From Beaufortia kweichowensis (taxonomy: Eukaryota; Chordata; Actinopteri; Cypriniformes; Gastromyzontidae), in the NCBI GenBank assembly GCA_019155185.1, contig CM032804.1, positions 16,344,221-16,408,220 on the forward strand: a DNA stretch of 64,000 nucleotides. Reading direction: 5' to 3'. A model generated the notes under the pieces. The model ran no database searches, was not told the DNA's origin, and worked only from the letters and a program-made list of their open reading frames with translations. Positions 49,735 to 62,611 of the stretch are shown here, piece after piece; the stretch's first letter is position 1, and each line of letters begins with the position of its first letter. Both the position numbers and the translations under genes were made by a program.

Positions 49735-50696
49735 ATATCTCATAGTATCCCGTCCCGCATCATGCCAATAGTACAACTAGAATCATTCAATGCTATTAAA
49801 ATGGATGAACTCAAAAAAATAATAAACTCATCAAAATCATCATCCTGTATATTAGATCCCATTCCCACAAAACTACTAAAAGAAGTTTTTCCTGCAGTTT
49901 CGGAACCAGTGCTCAATATTATTAATTCATCCTTAGAATTAGGCTATGTTCCAGCAGCCTTTAAAATGGCAGTTATTAGGCCTCTCATTAAAAAACCTAA
50001 TCTCGACCAGGGAGACCTATCCAACTTTAGACCAATCTCTAATCTCCCTTTCTTATCAAAAATACTGGAAAAGGTTGTGTCTAAACAACTACAGACATTC
50101 CTAGCGAAAAAATAGCATCTATGAAAAATTTCAATCAGGATTCAGGCCCCATCACAGCACAGAAACAGCCATGCTCAGAGTGACAAATGACCTCCTTCTA
50201 GCATCAGATCGCGGTGAAACATCTATTCTTATATTACTCGACCTCAGTGCAGCTTTTGATACAATAGATCATACAATCTTACTCGATAGACTGGAAAACC
50301 TTGTTGGCATAAATGGTCAAGCCTTAGCCTGGTTCAAATCTTATTTAACTGATCGCTACCACTTTGTCTATGCTAACGAGGAAAAATCTTATTACTCTCA
50401 GGTAAAACACGGTACCACAGGGATCAGTTCTTGGTCCCATTGTCTTACGCACTATATATGCTTCCCCTCGGAGATATTATTAAGAAACATGACATCAACT
50501 TCCACTGTTAAGCTGGCGATACCCAGCTTTATATTTCCTCAGAACCTGACAAAACCCACTGTTTTTCAAAGCTAATAGACTGTATCAACGATATTAGAAT
50601 ATGGATGGCAAACAACTTCCTTCTACTTAACTCCAACAAGACAGAGGTTCTGATTATTGAACCCATCCATCCATCCATCCATCCATTTTCCTCCGC

Positions 50697-53600
50697 TTAT
50701 CCGGGACCGGGTCGCGGGGGCAGCAGTCTAAGCAGGGACGCCCAGACTTCCCTCTCCCCAGACACTTCCTCCAACTCCTCCGGGGAACCCGAGGCGTTCC
50801 CAGGCCAGCCGAGAGACATAGTCCCTCCAGCGTGTTCTGGGTCTTCCCGGGAGGCCTCCTCCCGTGGGACATGCCCGAACACCTCCCTTGGGAGGCGTCC
50901 AGGAGGCATCCCAAACAGATGCCCAAGCCACCTCAGCTGGCCTCTCTCGATGTGGAGGAGCAGCGGATCTACTCCGAGCTCCCCCCGAGTGACCGAGCTC
51001 CTCACCCTATCTCTAAGGGAGCGCCCAACCACCCAGCGGAGGAAACTCATTTTGGCCGCTTGTATCCTGGATCTCACCCTTTCGGTCATGACCCAAAGCT
51101 CATGACCATAGGTGAGAGTAGGAGCGATAGATCGACCGGTAAATCGAGAGCTTAGCCTTGTGGCTCAGCTCCTTCTTCACCACGACAGACCGGTACATCG
51201 ACCGCATTACTGCAGAAGCTGCACCCGATCCGTCTGTCGATCTCTCGCCTCCATCCTTCCCTCACTCGTGAACAAGACCCCAAGATACTTAAACTCCTCC
51301 ACCTGTGGCAGGAGCTCCCCACCGACCTGGAGGGGACAAGCCACCCTTTTCGGCTGAGGACCATGGCCTCAGATTTGGAGGTGCTGATTCTCATCCCAGC
51401 CGCTTCACACTCAGCTGCAAACTGCCCCAGTGCCCGCTGTAGGTCCTGGCCTGATGAAGCCAACAGGACAACATCATCCGCAAAAAGCAGAGATGAGATC
51501 CTGTGGTCACCAAACCGACCCCCTCCGGTCCCTGGCTGCGCCTAGAAATCCTGTCCATGAAGATAGTGAACAGGACCCGGTGACAAAGGGCAGCCCTGCC
51601 GGAGTCCAACACGCACTGGGAATGAGTCTGACTTACTGCTGGCAATGCGAACCATGCTCCTGCTCTGGTCATACAGGGACCGGACAGCCCCTAGCAAAGG
51701 GCCTCGGACCCCATATTCCCAGAGCACCCCCCACAGAACACCGCGAGGGACACGGTCGAATGCCTTCTCCAGATCCACAAAACACATGTGGACTGGTTGA
51801 GCAAACTCCCATGAACCCTCCAGTATCCTAAAGAGGGTATAGAGCTGGTCCAGTGTTCCACGACCAGGGCCCAGCCGCATTGTTCCTCCTGTATCCGAGG
51901 TTCAACTATCGGACGAATTCTCCTCTCCAGTACCCTGGCATAGACTTTCCCGGGGAGGCTGAGGAGTGTGATCCCCCTATAGTTGGAACACACCCTCCGG
52001 TCCCCCTTCTTATAGAGGGGGACCACCACCCCGGTCTGCCAGTCCAGAGGCACTGTCCCCCACCTCCACGCGATGTTGTAGAGACGTGTCAGCCAAGACA
52101 GCCCCACTTCATCCAGAGACTTGAGGTACTCAGGGCGGATCTCGTCCACCCCCGGAGCCTTGCCACCGGGGAGCTTCTCAACTACCTCGGCGACTTCAGC
52201 CCGGGTGATGTCCGAGCCCATCCCCTCGTCCCCAGCCTCTGCCTCCTCAGTGGAGGGCGTGTTGGCAGGGTTGAGGAGATCCTCGAAGTATTCCTTCCAC
52301 CGCCCGACAATATCCCCAGTTGAGGTCAGCAGAGCCCCACCTCCACTATATACAGTGTTAGTAGGGCACCTCTTTCCTCTCGAGGCCGGACAGTTTGCCA
52401 GAACCTCTTGAGGCCGACCGATAATCCTTCTCCAAGTCCTCACCGAACTCTTCCCAGGCCCGAGTTTTTGCCTCCACAACCACCCGTGCCGCAGTCCGCT
52501 TGGCCTGCCGGTACCCGTCAGCTGCCTCAGGAGTCCCACAAGCCAACCAAGCTCGATAGTACTCCTTCTTCAGCTTGACAGCATCCCTTACTTCCGGTGT
52601 CCACCACTGAGTCTTTCCCCGGGAAAGTCTATGCCAGGGTACTTGAGAGGAGAATTCATCCGATAGTTGAACCTCGGATACAGGAGGAACAATGCGGCTT
52701 TCGTCCTGGTGCCACGACAGGCACCAGAGACCTTACGGCCACAACTCCGAACGGCCGCTTTGACAATGGAGGCGGAGAACATAGTCCACTCGGACTCAAT
52801 GTCCCCAACCTCCCTCGGGATCTGTTCAAAGCTCTGCGGAGGTGGGAGTTGAAGACCCTCTGACAGGGGCTCTGCCAAACGTTCCCAACAGACCCTCACA
52901 GAGCGTTTGGGCCTGCCGAAGTCTGTCCAGCTTCCTCCCGGCCAGCGGATCCAACTCACCACCAGGTAGTGATCAGTTGACAGCTCAGCCCTCTCTTCAC
53001 CCGAGTGTCCAAGACATATGGCGGAGGCCAGATGAAACAACCACAAAGTCGATCATCGACCTCCACCCTAGGGTGCTCTGTTGCCACGTGTGCTGATGAG
53101 CACCCTTATGCTCAACATGGTGTTCGTTATGGACAAGCCGTGACTAGCACAGAAGTCCAACAACAGAACACCACTTTCGGGTTCAGGTCAGGGGGCCGTT
53201 CCTCCCAATCACGCCTCTCAGGTGTCACCGTCGTTGCTGCATGCGTGTGCGTTGAAATCCCCAGCAAAATGGCGGAGTCCCCAGACTGGCGCTTTCCAGC
53301 ACCCTCCCAGAGACTCCAAGAAGGCGGGTACTCTGTACTGCCATTCGGCCCGTAAGCACAAATGACAGCAAGAGACCTATCCCCCACCCGAAGGCGCAGG
53401 GAAACGACCCTCTCATTCACTGGGGTAAACTCCAACACATGGCAGCTAAGCTGGGGGGCTATAAGCAAGCCCACTCCCGCCCGCCGCCTCTCACCGCGGC
53501 CAACTCCAGAGTAGTGGAGAGTCCAACCTCTTTCGAGGAGTTGGGTTCCAGAGCCCAAACTGTGCGTGGAGGTGAGACCGACTATATCTAGTCCGTACCT

Positions 53601-53945
53601 CTCTACCTCTCGCACTAGTTCAGGCTCCTTTCCCCCCAGCGAGGTGACATTCCATGTCCCTAGAGTTAGGTTCTGTGTCCAAGGATTGGGTCGCCGAGGT
53701 CCCTGCCTTCGACCGCCACCCAAACCACAATGCACCGGCCCCTTACGGTCCCTCCTGCAGGTGGTGAGCCCACGGGAGGTCGGCCCCACGTCACTCCTTC
53801 GGGCTGAGCCCGGCCGGGTCCCATGGGGTAAGACCCGGCCGCCAGGCGCTCGCATACGAGCCCCAACCCCAGGCCTGGCTCCAGGGTGGGGCCCCGGCTG
53901 CGCCATACCGGGCGACGTCACGTTTTTTATTTTAGACCTTCTCAT
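50697..53945 (-). pseudogene. Rex3 endonuclease-reverse transcriptase, broken
   Basis: Minus-strand reading: NLTLGTWNVTSLGGKEPELV and RYGLDIVGLT open the apurinic-like endonuclease (about 53680-53560); AGVGLLIAPQLSCHV and LAVICAYGPN follow. The RT reads GKAPGVDEIRPEYLKSLDEV (about 52190-52130), WQTGVVVPLYKKGDRRVCSN, YRGITLLSLPGKVYARVLER, VHMCFVDLEKAFDRVPRGVL with the first catalytic Asp (about 51790-51735), and GLRQGCPLSP. The second catalytic block reads FLRMMLSCWLHQ, so the FADD box is altered. The C-terminus LRWLGHLFGMPPGRLPREVF reaches 50900. Several frameshifts and one ~110-bp inverted insertion near 52730-52614 make it inactive. Confidence 0.8.
51879..52735. repeat. Inverted ~105-bp duplication inside the Rex3 element
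   Basis: 51879-51957 (CCGCATTGTTCCTCCTGTAT ... AGACTTTCCCGGGGA) and 52614-52712 (CCCCGGGAAAGTCTATGCCA ... GGAGGAACAATGCGG) are reverse complements with few mismatches. The left copy is in place within the RT (VYARVLERRIRPIVEPRIQE on the minus strand). The right copy interrupts the linker between endonuclease and RT, just after SCGRKVSGACRG. The misplaced copy continues into FRPG where the in-place copy is damaged, so it records an older state. Confidence 0.82.
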
Positions 53946-55150
53946 AAGGGGGGGGGTGGACCGCTCTTTGTCTGGCTTGTCACCTAGGACCTGTTTGCCT
54001 TGGGAGACCCTACCAGGGGCATATAGCCCCTGACAACATAGCTCCTAGGATCATTCAGGCACTCAAACCCCTCCACCACAGTAAGGTGGCGGTCCCAGGA
54101 GGGGGATTATTGAACCCAATAGCTCCAATCACGACACGATAGTCCACAACTTCTCTATAGAAGGCTGCACCATTGTCCCTTCTTCCGCAGTCAAGAACCT
54201 AGGTGTGATTCTAGATAAGAACCTGTCTTTCGATGGTCACATTTCCAATGTATGCCGAACTGCATTTTTTCACCTTAGAAATATTTCAAAGATGCGACAC
54301 ATGCTGTCTGTCTCAGATATAGAGAAGCTAATCCACGCATTTATGACCTCCAGAATTGACTACTGTAATTCATTACTGGGGGGGGGTGTCATGCAAAGCA
54401 AATAAATAAGCTTTAGCTGGTTCAAAATGCAGCTGCTAGAGTTCTCACTAGATCAAAAAAGTATGACCACATAAGTCCACTCCTAGCAACACTGCACTGG
54501 CTACCTGTAAAGTATCGCATACATTTTAAAATTCTGTTAATTACATACAAAGCCCTAAATGGCTTAGCACCGTTATACCTCCATGAACTACTATCAGCAT
54601 ACAATCCATCACGGACTTTGCGTTCACAAAATGGCGGGCTGTTAATAGTTCCAAGAATATCAAAAAAATCTAAAGGTGGAAGATCCTTCTCCTACTTAGC
54701 ACCAAAACTATGGAACGACCTTCCCAGTAAAGTCCGGGACTCAGACACACTCGAACTGTTTAAAATTAAATTAAAGACTTATCTCTTTAGCCTCGCATTC
54801 ACATAATCTCAGATCCAACTCTCTAACGCCGCAATAGTTAACTCAACTGGAACCGGGCACACACACATACTACATACTGCATGTGTTATCACATATAACT
54901 GCCTACATCTACATAGGAACGGCTGCTACGCTAATGCTACTCTGTTCTGTCCTTTAAATTGTGTCCTTTATTACGGATTGCACATGCTACAGATTGCAAC
55001 TATAACACGTCATGTCAGGGTTTTTTTTCTCTCTTAAAGAGTTTTTTTGAATCCCTGACCACTGACTGCTATCTGTTATTACATGTAAAGCTGCTTTGAT
55101 ACAATGTCCTTTGTGAAAAGCGCTATACAAATAAAATTGAATTGAATTAG

Positions 55151-56390
55151 TTTAGTTCTGTGTAGGGCTGCTCGTAATGGTTGTGTACATCTATAATGGG
55201 AAGACGCACCCACTGGTGTGGAGTTGCGTGGTGTCATTGAGCGCACCTGTGTGGCTCATTGATTTGAAGCGCGGTGAGTTTTAAAAGAGGCATGCTTGGG
55301 CATTGCGTGGTGACTCCTTTAACGTGTGTTCATGCTTTGCGGACAATAATAGTTTTTACCGTCTATCCCCTTTTTCTCTTGGCTGGCGAGTGGTTTGTCT
55401 ATCAGTTTCTCCCGAAAGATGTGAGTCACAGTCTAAATATGTGTTTGCCAGTAGGAGTGTGCGAGTGGAGGTACGAGCGCAGGTCACATAGAGTCTGTGA
55501 TAGTATAAGAATTTCATCTGGTAGGTAAGAATTATTGTGGGTTTTAAAAGGGGTAAATCCATTTAAGTACAAACTTTATTCGTGCCCTGGTTATATTTGT
55601 ATTGCAGGTGCGGCCTTGGAGTGCTAGCTGCTGTTTTATATATCTGTTTTATACACTGTCGTTCTATTGCTGGCTGTTCCTGACCACTGAAGAGGCCACT
55701 GTTTTGAACCGCTGCTTTACCAAGTGCTCTTACGACTAATATTGCTCCGTTAATTTGTATGATGTATTTATGCCGAAGTATTTAACCCTTTTAGTTTTAG
55801 TGCCATGATTGTAAATTAACCGTTTGGTATACTGGTGTATTGCAACAGTTTGGATGGTTTTAAAGAAATATATAAATCATATTAATGCCAGTGTAATTTT
55901 GTTTTTAGATTGTGCTTGCATTTGTATTCTTTTGGGTTTTTCTTTTAGAATATTAACCCATTGTTTGCCTGTGAATTTACCAGCATGTGAATGTTTGATC
56001 TGTGATATTGAAGCTTAACGACAGCTTTTCTTTGTCTTTGGTTGTTTTTGTTTGTTTGTTTTGGGAATTGTCTCTGGCTTTAAGAATTCATTCACTGATT
56101 TTCTGTGTGCTTTTTCTTTTTGCTGTGGTTCCATTTATCCAGATCCTTACTCATTGTGGGTACTTAATTGGTAATCTGTGGAAATTATATTTTTTACTGT
56201 GAGAAATTTGATCTTGTTTGGGAAATCCCGTCTCTGTCTTTAATCAATACGAACCAGCAGGGTCCTTCATATTGTTGTAACCATAGTGTTTAGTGATTTT
56301 TCTTCTGTGGGTTATTTGATTCATTTGTCCTGGGTGTGACCACCTAGGTGGTGTAGTTGGGTTTCTTTAAATATCCTAAGCCAAGGGTTA
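55151..56390. other. Unassigned stretch, possibly a solo LTR
   Basis: It begins near TGTAGGGCTGCTCG (55163) and ends near AAGGGTTACA (56389), a TG...CA layout of LTR size, but no target duplication is visible and no polymerase gene is near. Short reading frames within have no known domains. Confidence 0.25.
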
Positions 56391-58700
56391 CACATGTATG
56401 TAAAGTCTTTACTGTTTATTCCAGCTTATTCCAGAGCTTAGAGCCCATGGTGCTAAACTCCCTGCCATAAACGGCAAAAAGCCTGAATTTAACGCTGCAA
56501 TCTGTAACTTGCTTTGGTTAAAAAACAATCAATTATTCAGCAAGTACATAAAACACCAGTGTTCAAAATTGTCGCTTTTACCTCGATTAACAATATTACA
56601 CTTATATTAATAACTTTTAATTTGAGTACACAGGTCAGATTTCATGCAAAATGTCATGTAAAAAAAAAAAGAGCTCAATCTGAAACATCTGGGAAATAAC
56701 CTGTTGTTAAAACCAAGAAACCTCTGTGAGGATCCAGCAGTTCAAAAGTGAAAGTGACGTTGAAGACGATTAAACACTTTGGCAGGTGGGATCCTATACG
56801 TTCAGTTACAGTAATTCTTCTGGTTACAGTAATCTTGAGGCTATAAATGCTTGGATAACAGTTTTGGCTTATTTATAAGCGAGGGCCGTATGAAAAACAA
56901 TCGTACTTTGTTAGCTTTGTGTCAAATAATTTTCTGAGATGTTGCACCAGAAAGCCTTGTGTAACTCTAAAAATGATGTGGTATGGTTTCCTTCAGATTT
57001 TAAGAATCAAATATAGATAATTAAAACATGAAAACATAGCCAGATTTGAATGTTTCAAGGATAAATATATTAAAGATTGATTATTTATTCTGAATAAGGT
57101 TTAAATATTTAATTTTGGTTCACAGGTATGAACAGATCCTTGGAGACATTGCTACTACAGCCGTTACTACAGTAGTGGTTTGGCAAACAGCATTACTCAC
57201 AGTTTCCTGTATGGTGAAAGGTGATGCCAGTTGTTTCTCTGGGCTCTACAACAACAAAACAAATAACAGTTAAACACAGTGAATATCACCGTGATCAGTA
57301 GCTTGGTATATAAATGGCTCATGCAGTTCAGCGATTATTTTAAATTGATTCTCCGTAAAATGTGTGAGTTATAATAAAAGTTCAGAAATTACCTGCAACT
57401 TTATTCACCGTTGCCTCGTACAAAGGCCATTAGGTTTTTTCTTCAATCCACCTCTTCACTCAATTAAATATACAGATCCGTCATCCAGTCGATCTAAGTA
57501 ATCATTACTAAGTTTTTTATAGACGATGTTGGAACAATGCTCTAACTTTCATTATCCGTTTCTTCTTTCCACTCGACTAGCGCGAACATGTTCATCATCC
57601 GTTAGTCTCTCTTGAATGTGGCATGGGCATAATTTGGCGGTCTTCTTCTTCTTTTGATTTTAACGGCAGCTTGCATCCTTAATGTTGCATTACTGCCACC
57701 TTCCGATTCTAGTTATTTCCCATGAAATGTAGTCGTCATATTCTTGTCATGAGTCCCGTTTTAGTCAAAAAGCAACTTTTGGCGCGCAGGCGTGAACTTT
57801 GAACTTCGAGTTCACACTGCGTTGCGCAAACCAATGTGATAAATGACATCAAAGTATCACGAGAGCGACGCGAAAGAATACAGTAATGCAATCGCTGTAC
57901 TTTGATATCCGTGCATCGTTGCAGCTCAAACAAACGTGTATGATTCTGCCATGATTTTTCGCAACTGATGAATTTGAACCAGGGCTTCCAAAGACGTCTA
58001 TTGGCAATTGTTTACCCTTTGCTACCTTGTGTACCCCAGTAGTTGAGATGAAGTACAAGAAGTATCTCTTGGAGAAAAAAAAACATTCCACAAACAACAC
58101 AGCATCGCTGGAGAAGGTATGTAATATAAAATTTTAAAAAGATTAACAGACTGCAGATGGCAGAGGGACTTGATGGGTATGTGGCTAATGGGTAGCATAA
58201 TATTTGTAAAATGTACATTCTCAGTACAAGAATTATTTGATCATTCTACAGGAATGTATCACAATGGAATCATAGTGCAAGTAATATTTATACAAACAGT
58301 TTGAATAATTTGAACAGTGGTAAAACTACATTTTTAGTACAGTACGTTCATGTTATTTGCAAGAAAAATGGCATTGCAAGGTCAATGTCAGACTCAGATC
58401 AGTACGAAAATCCCACCTTAAATGTTTGTGAAAACCAAGTGATTTTAAAGTAGTGTCAATGAGTATAAAGTTATTAATTATTGAAGGCATTATCCATGTA
58501 TTTACTATTATAACCTATTTTTATTTGTATACATGCATATGCTTATATTAGTAAATGCAAATTTTTCTGTTTTAACTCTTGATTTTTGCTTTGCAGACAA
58601 AACCACCATGTCGGAGTGAGGGGACAACAAAATGCTTTTGATGTGTTACAGTTACAGGTAAGGATTACCGACTATCAGTGTCACAGATCCAAATATCCTG
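56391..58700. other. Intergenic stretch without recognised gene
   Basis: A fish repeat tail-like piece occurs near 57640-57710 (CTTCTTCTTCTTTTGATTTT, GCATTACTGCCACCTTCCG). A possible coding exon fragment at about 58045-58115 reads EMKYKKYLLEKKK; it might belong to the second, Myb-like gene of the Harbinger element downstream but is too short to assign. Confidence 0.4.
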
Positions 58701-59012
58701 CCTTCAGCATTGGATTCTCTCACTCCACTCACCCATTCTGATTCACCAGACTTTTGAACTGCAATTCCCATCATCCATTGCACTTCACCCACCGCCATTT
58801 TGTTATCACCCGCACCTGTCACCAATCACCTGGGCCCTGTTCTTTGTACGTCTCTAACTCAGTTAGCTGGATTTGATTGTTGTCGATTTTGGCTGATCTT
58901 GGATTGTTTGGTTCTTCGAAGCTCATCCTGGACTTGCTGACAGATCCGTTAGCTTGAACCTGCTTGGGAGCAGGTTTATTTCATGTAAACAGGATTAGAT
59001 CACGGCTTTATA

Positions 59013-59867
59013 CAACGGAGGATTAGTGCCACGTTAAAAAAATATATATATATATATATAAGATTACGAGAATAAAGTCGAAATATTACGAGAATAAAGT
59101 CGAAATATTACAAGAATAAAGTGGAAATATTACGAGAATAAAGTCGAAATATTTCGAGAATAAAATCATAATTTGTAAACTTGTTTGGAGTTATGTATAG
59201 TGAACAATCAGATCTGTGAAGCATTTACCAAAAATTTAGTAGCCTACACACTTTATCAATGAGTCAACTATTTACATGCAAGCTGATAAGAAATAATGAG
59301 CATGTTTTATGGTAAACGTTTTCGCACAGTAAACCATTATAAAGAACACCCACAGTGAGATTTAATACATTTAGACTCTGATATTAAAAGACCACAATTC
59401 ACTACACACTGTGTTAAAAATATGCAATGTACAGGCAGGCAGTGGAGCCCATTCTGAATGCAAAAAGCGCCGCGCTTCAAGCATCCACTATGAAGGGAAC
59501 GAGCCATATAGCCAAATCTCTTGGTTTCGCTACAATAATCATAGTTTAACCCCATGATATTTAGTGAAACTCTGGTAACTTGTGGTGTTCAATCAAAACG
59601 TATTTTACTATAATAAAACCATCGTTCATTTTTGTAAGGGCTGCACAGGCTTATCTACTTGCCTCCTAATGCTATGACTTTATTCTCTAAATAATCTCGT
59701 AATGCTACAAGTGTATTCTCAAAATTTCGACTTTATTCTCGTAGTATTTTTACTTTATTCCTGTAGTATTTCAACTTTATTTTCATAGTATTTCGACTTT
59801 ATTCTCGTATTTTCGACTTTATTCTCAAAATCTTTTTTTTTTTAGGTGGCACTAATCCTCCATCGTA
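59013..59867. mobile_element. hAT-like MITE with 22-bp subterminal repeats
   Basis: An exact 8-bp target duplication GCTTTATA (59005-59012, 59868-59875) indicates a hAT-type insertion. Ends are inverted: GGAGGATTAGTGCCAC on the left and its reverse complement on the right. Inside each end are tandem units of about 22 bp: ATTACGAGAATAAAGTCGAA repeated about four times at 59063-59165, and its reverse complement at about 59690-59830. No transposase is present. It interrupts the 5' region of the HARBI1-like gene. Confidence 0.88.
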
Positions 59868-59913
59868 GCTTTATAAGCGGAGGCGATACGGTAAATCTGT
59901 TGCACTTGCAGAC

Positions 59914-61197
59914 ATGTCTTGCCCTTTTTTACAGGAGCAACATGTTGCTGAAGGTGCGAGGATAATTCGCAGAGCTATAAGAATTAATCGCGTTTTGCGA
60001 CACAGACAGGATCCGTTAGCACAGAGCGATCGTATCCTTTTTGAAAGATATCGTTTTCATGAGAGGGTCTCATTTAAATTATTAATTTGATCGAACCTCA
60101 CATTAAAAGTTCGAATTGTCGGAGTCGGGCTTTAACAGCAGCACAAACTGTGTGCATCGCGTTAAGATTCTTTGCATGTAGCACTTTCCTGTACACTATT
60201 GGGGATGCTGAGAACTTAACCAAAAGTGCTGTCTGTCGTGCTATTCGCAAAGTTTACCTGGCGCTCAAGCAGTTTTTAGGGGTTTTTGTGGTCTTTCCAA
60301 GCCACTTAAGACCCCAAGTTGTAAAACAGAGCTTTTTCGCCATTGCAGGTACATTTTACTTGTTAATGAAGATCGTGTGAATATTACTATGCTAGTAGTA
60401 AATATGAATTGATTGTCCCTCAGGCTTCCCTAATGTGATTGGTGCCATAGACTGCACATACATTTGTGTCAAGTCCCCACCAGGCCCCATTGAAGGGGAT
60501 TTTGTGAATTGAAAGGGGGTTCACAGTATAAATGTGCAGGTGAAATACTATCACAATTCGTAATTTTTTATATAGGTAATATACACAATGCATTCCATAA
60601 GTATGCAGTTGATTGACTACAATGTCTTAGATGGTGTGTGACTCTATGTGTCATATTACAAATGTGGAAGCCAAATGGCCTGGAACTGTGCATGACTCCA
60701 GAATTTTCAGAGAGTCACATTTATTCACATTATTTGAACGTGGTAAGGAAAATATTAATGTCAAGCTCACTGTATTACACACTGATTATGGTCCTAACAG
60801 AACTGCATTTTACCATTAGACAGGTGATTACGACAGGATTCTGGTTGGAGACAGGGGCATTGTAGCCTGTAGGCAGTATTTTCTGACCCCATTCCCTGAC
60901 CCCAACCCTGGACCACAAACCCGTTACAATGCAGCTCTAGCCAGGACAAGGGCACGCATTGAAATGACCTTTGGTCAACTAAAGGGAAGATTTCAGTGTC
61001 TGAAAAGTCTGAGGGTTGCACCTGACAGGGCCTGTGACATTATTGTCGCATGTGCTGTATTACACAACATTGCCACCATTAGAAAGGAGAGGACCCCTGT
61101 GGTGGAAGTGCAGCCTTATGATGACCTCCAGCCAGTGCACTTGGATCAACCTAGTGGCAGAGCTGCATGGGACAGGGTTGTGGAACACCATTTTTGA
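59914..61197 (+). pseudogene. HARBI1-like Harbinger nuclease
   Basis: Exons near 59914-60347, 60424-60539, 60631-60743 and 60823-61197 have canonical splice sites. The N-terminus MSCPFLQEQHVAEGARIIRR leads to a frameshift at about 60085, after which IEPHIKSSNCRSRALTAAQT is read; TGDAENLTKSAVCRAI-type helix-turn-helix follows. Catalytic residues are all present: Asp in VIGAIDCTYI (60450-60452), Asp in PGTVHDSRIFRES (60694-60696) and Glu in RARIEMTFGQLKGRF (60961-60963). A TGA at 60510-60512 falls in the conserved FVN-KGVHSINVQ motif. The C-terminus ends DRVVEHHF, TGA 61195-61197. Harbinger nucleases cut and reinsert their element together with a Myb-like partner. Only two lesions are visible, so decay is recent. 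Confidence 0.85.
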
Positions 61198-62600
61198 GGT
61201 GTGTGCGTGCGTGCGTACTTATGTCACTTTTGGGGACATTCACCAGAGTACACAACAGTAAACTGAGGACCTCCCTGACAATTGAGGACTTTTTTCATGT
61301 CCTCATTTGTTTGATGGCATTTAGCATGCACTAAAATTGTGTCCAGGCTTAAAATCTCACTTGTCCCCAAAATACACAGTGATTTGTGTACTCAAAGTGT
61401 GTATGCCCCCCCACTAATCTGTGTAAAATACAGCGCCCTCTAAGAGGAACTGCACTTCCGGAAAGATACACACTTTGGCGATTCCGTCCAATCAGAGGCC
61501 AGGAAGAATTAGTACCACATACCGCCTCTATCGGTCACTGCATGAATTGCACTCTTTGAATCGTTTATTAATGTGACCAATCAGGAGGACGATTGCAGTT
61601 GTGTCATCAGGAAAGATTGCGGAAATTGCATATGAAAGAATGTACAAATAATTTAAACATGTTTCCAATATGTAGTTTTTACATAAAAACAGACTAACCT
61701 ACGTTGAATTCTATGTGCTCTCATGATGTGTTTGAAACTAACTTTGAATCGTAAACACGCAGTTTTGCTCCCGCTTCAGTGTCTGTGTAGCGGCAGCGCG
61801 TGCAGCCCCTCCCCCGCGTCACCTCACGCGAAAGCCCGGCTGCAGATCTGCAGACAGGACGTGTGTCCACGCTGCGCAGATCGATTGGTTTATGACATCA
61901 CAGACCGCGAGAGCGATTTGAATGCATGCAAAGAAGTCTGTTCACGCGATATTTTAAAGTTATAAACCGATCGGTCTGCACGGCCTGCGTGAAGTAAATA
62001 CAGCCGTTTATTCGTGGAGTATGAACAGTTTGATACGGGGGAGACGAATATTTGTCTTTGAATTGACATTTCTTCAGATGGGCATGTTAACATTTGTTTA
62101 GTAGATGTTATTTCAGTGCGTTTTAATACATAACTCACAAAAAGATGTAAAAGCATCCACAATGTTTAGTGTTTTTTATTTGTTTGTTAGTTAGTTGAAA
62201 TTGATGAGGTCATTAATTCTGTGTGTGTATGATGAGTTGTTGTGACACGTGCTGCCCCCCCTCCCCCACACATCACAGACTGAAGTTAGAAGAGTTTGTG
62301 TGTGTGTGAGTGAGTCGCTGCCCCTCCCCCACACAGCAGCACACTCACACATATACTCAAGATATCATTTCTTTACACTTTCATTCATGTCTAATAATGT
62401 TCATTTGTTAGGAATATGTTTGTTTGTGATATTTAGAAGATGGCATTATCCCAATTCAGTTCATTCTAATTCAGTCCATATCAGTTAAGGTTAACACATC
62501 ATGGTTTTAAATTATTTTTTTGTTGACAGACAATGGAGTTGAGAATTTAGAATTTAAAAATGCTACAAAATAGGCCTAGAGTCTCTTACACCCCTGTCAA
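61198..62600. other. Intergenic stretch, partly GC-rich
   Basis: 61420-61990 is richer in CpG than its surroundings and contains CCAATCAG-type motifs (61490, 61577 region), which could be promoter-like. Short reading frames there have no known domain. Simple (GTGC)n and (GT)n runs occur near 61200 and 62295. Confidence 0.4.
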
Positions 62601-62611
62601 ATGAACAGGTT

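Larger units (their letters stand above)
50664..54103 (-). mobile_element. Rex3/RTE-type LINE inserted in the second L2
   Basis: On the minus strand, the 5' end is at 54103 and the 3' end is a (GATG)n tail (50690-50664), the known tail of Rex3. The 13-bp target duplication GATTATTGAACCC (50651-50663, 54104-54117 region) is exact. Coding blocks run from an endonuclease (from about 53940) through the RT (52540-50700). An inverted duplication disturbs the middle. Confidence 0.88.
49735..55150 (+). mobile_element. Second L2 LINE, 5'-truncated and split by Rex3
   Basis: 49735-50663 and 54105-55150 together match the 3' half of the L2 at 40.3-45.4 kb: IPSRIMPIVQLESFNAIKMD, FRPISNLPFLSKILEKVVSK, ILILLDLSAAFDTIDHTILL, MANNFLLLNSNKTEVLIIEP, then after the Rex3 element FDGHISNVCRTAFFHLRNIS and FSYLAPKLWNDLPSKVRDSD, the 3' untranslated region and a short TTGAA tail. 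Truncation of the 5' half is typical for LINEs. The YADD block near 50505-50520 is damaged, and a stop lies at about 50113. It is inactive. Confidence 0.85.
58826..61197 (+). mobile_element. PIF/Harbinger DNA transposon, right end not found
   Basis: The HARBI1-like gene (59914-61197) defines the element. The left end may be near GGGCCCTGTTCTTTGTACG (58830). Preceding DNA (58680-58825) looks like part of an unrelated LTR (TGTCACAGATCC...). No matching inverted right end was seen after 61197. A hAT-like MITE is inserted at 59013-59867. Confidence 0.55.

Noticed and set aside
55274..55562. Overlapping frames on both strands
   Set aside because: Short, no domains; probably in LTR-like non-coding DNA.
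57121..57273. Exon-like frame after a CAG acceptor with a hydrophobic stretch
   Set aside because: No neighbouring exons or homology; likely chance.
61723..61965. 80-codon frame in CpG-richer DNA
   Set aside because: No domain or homology; composition explains the lack of stops.
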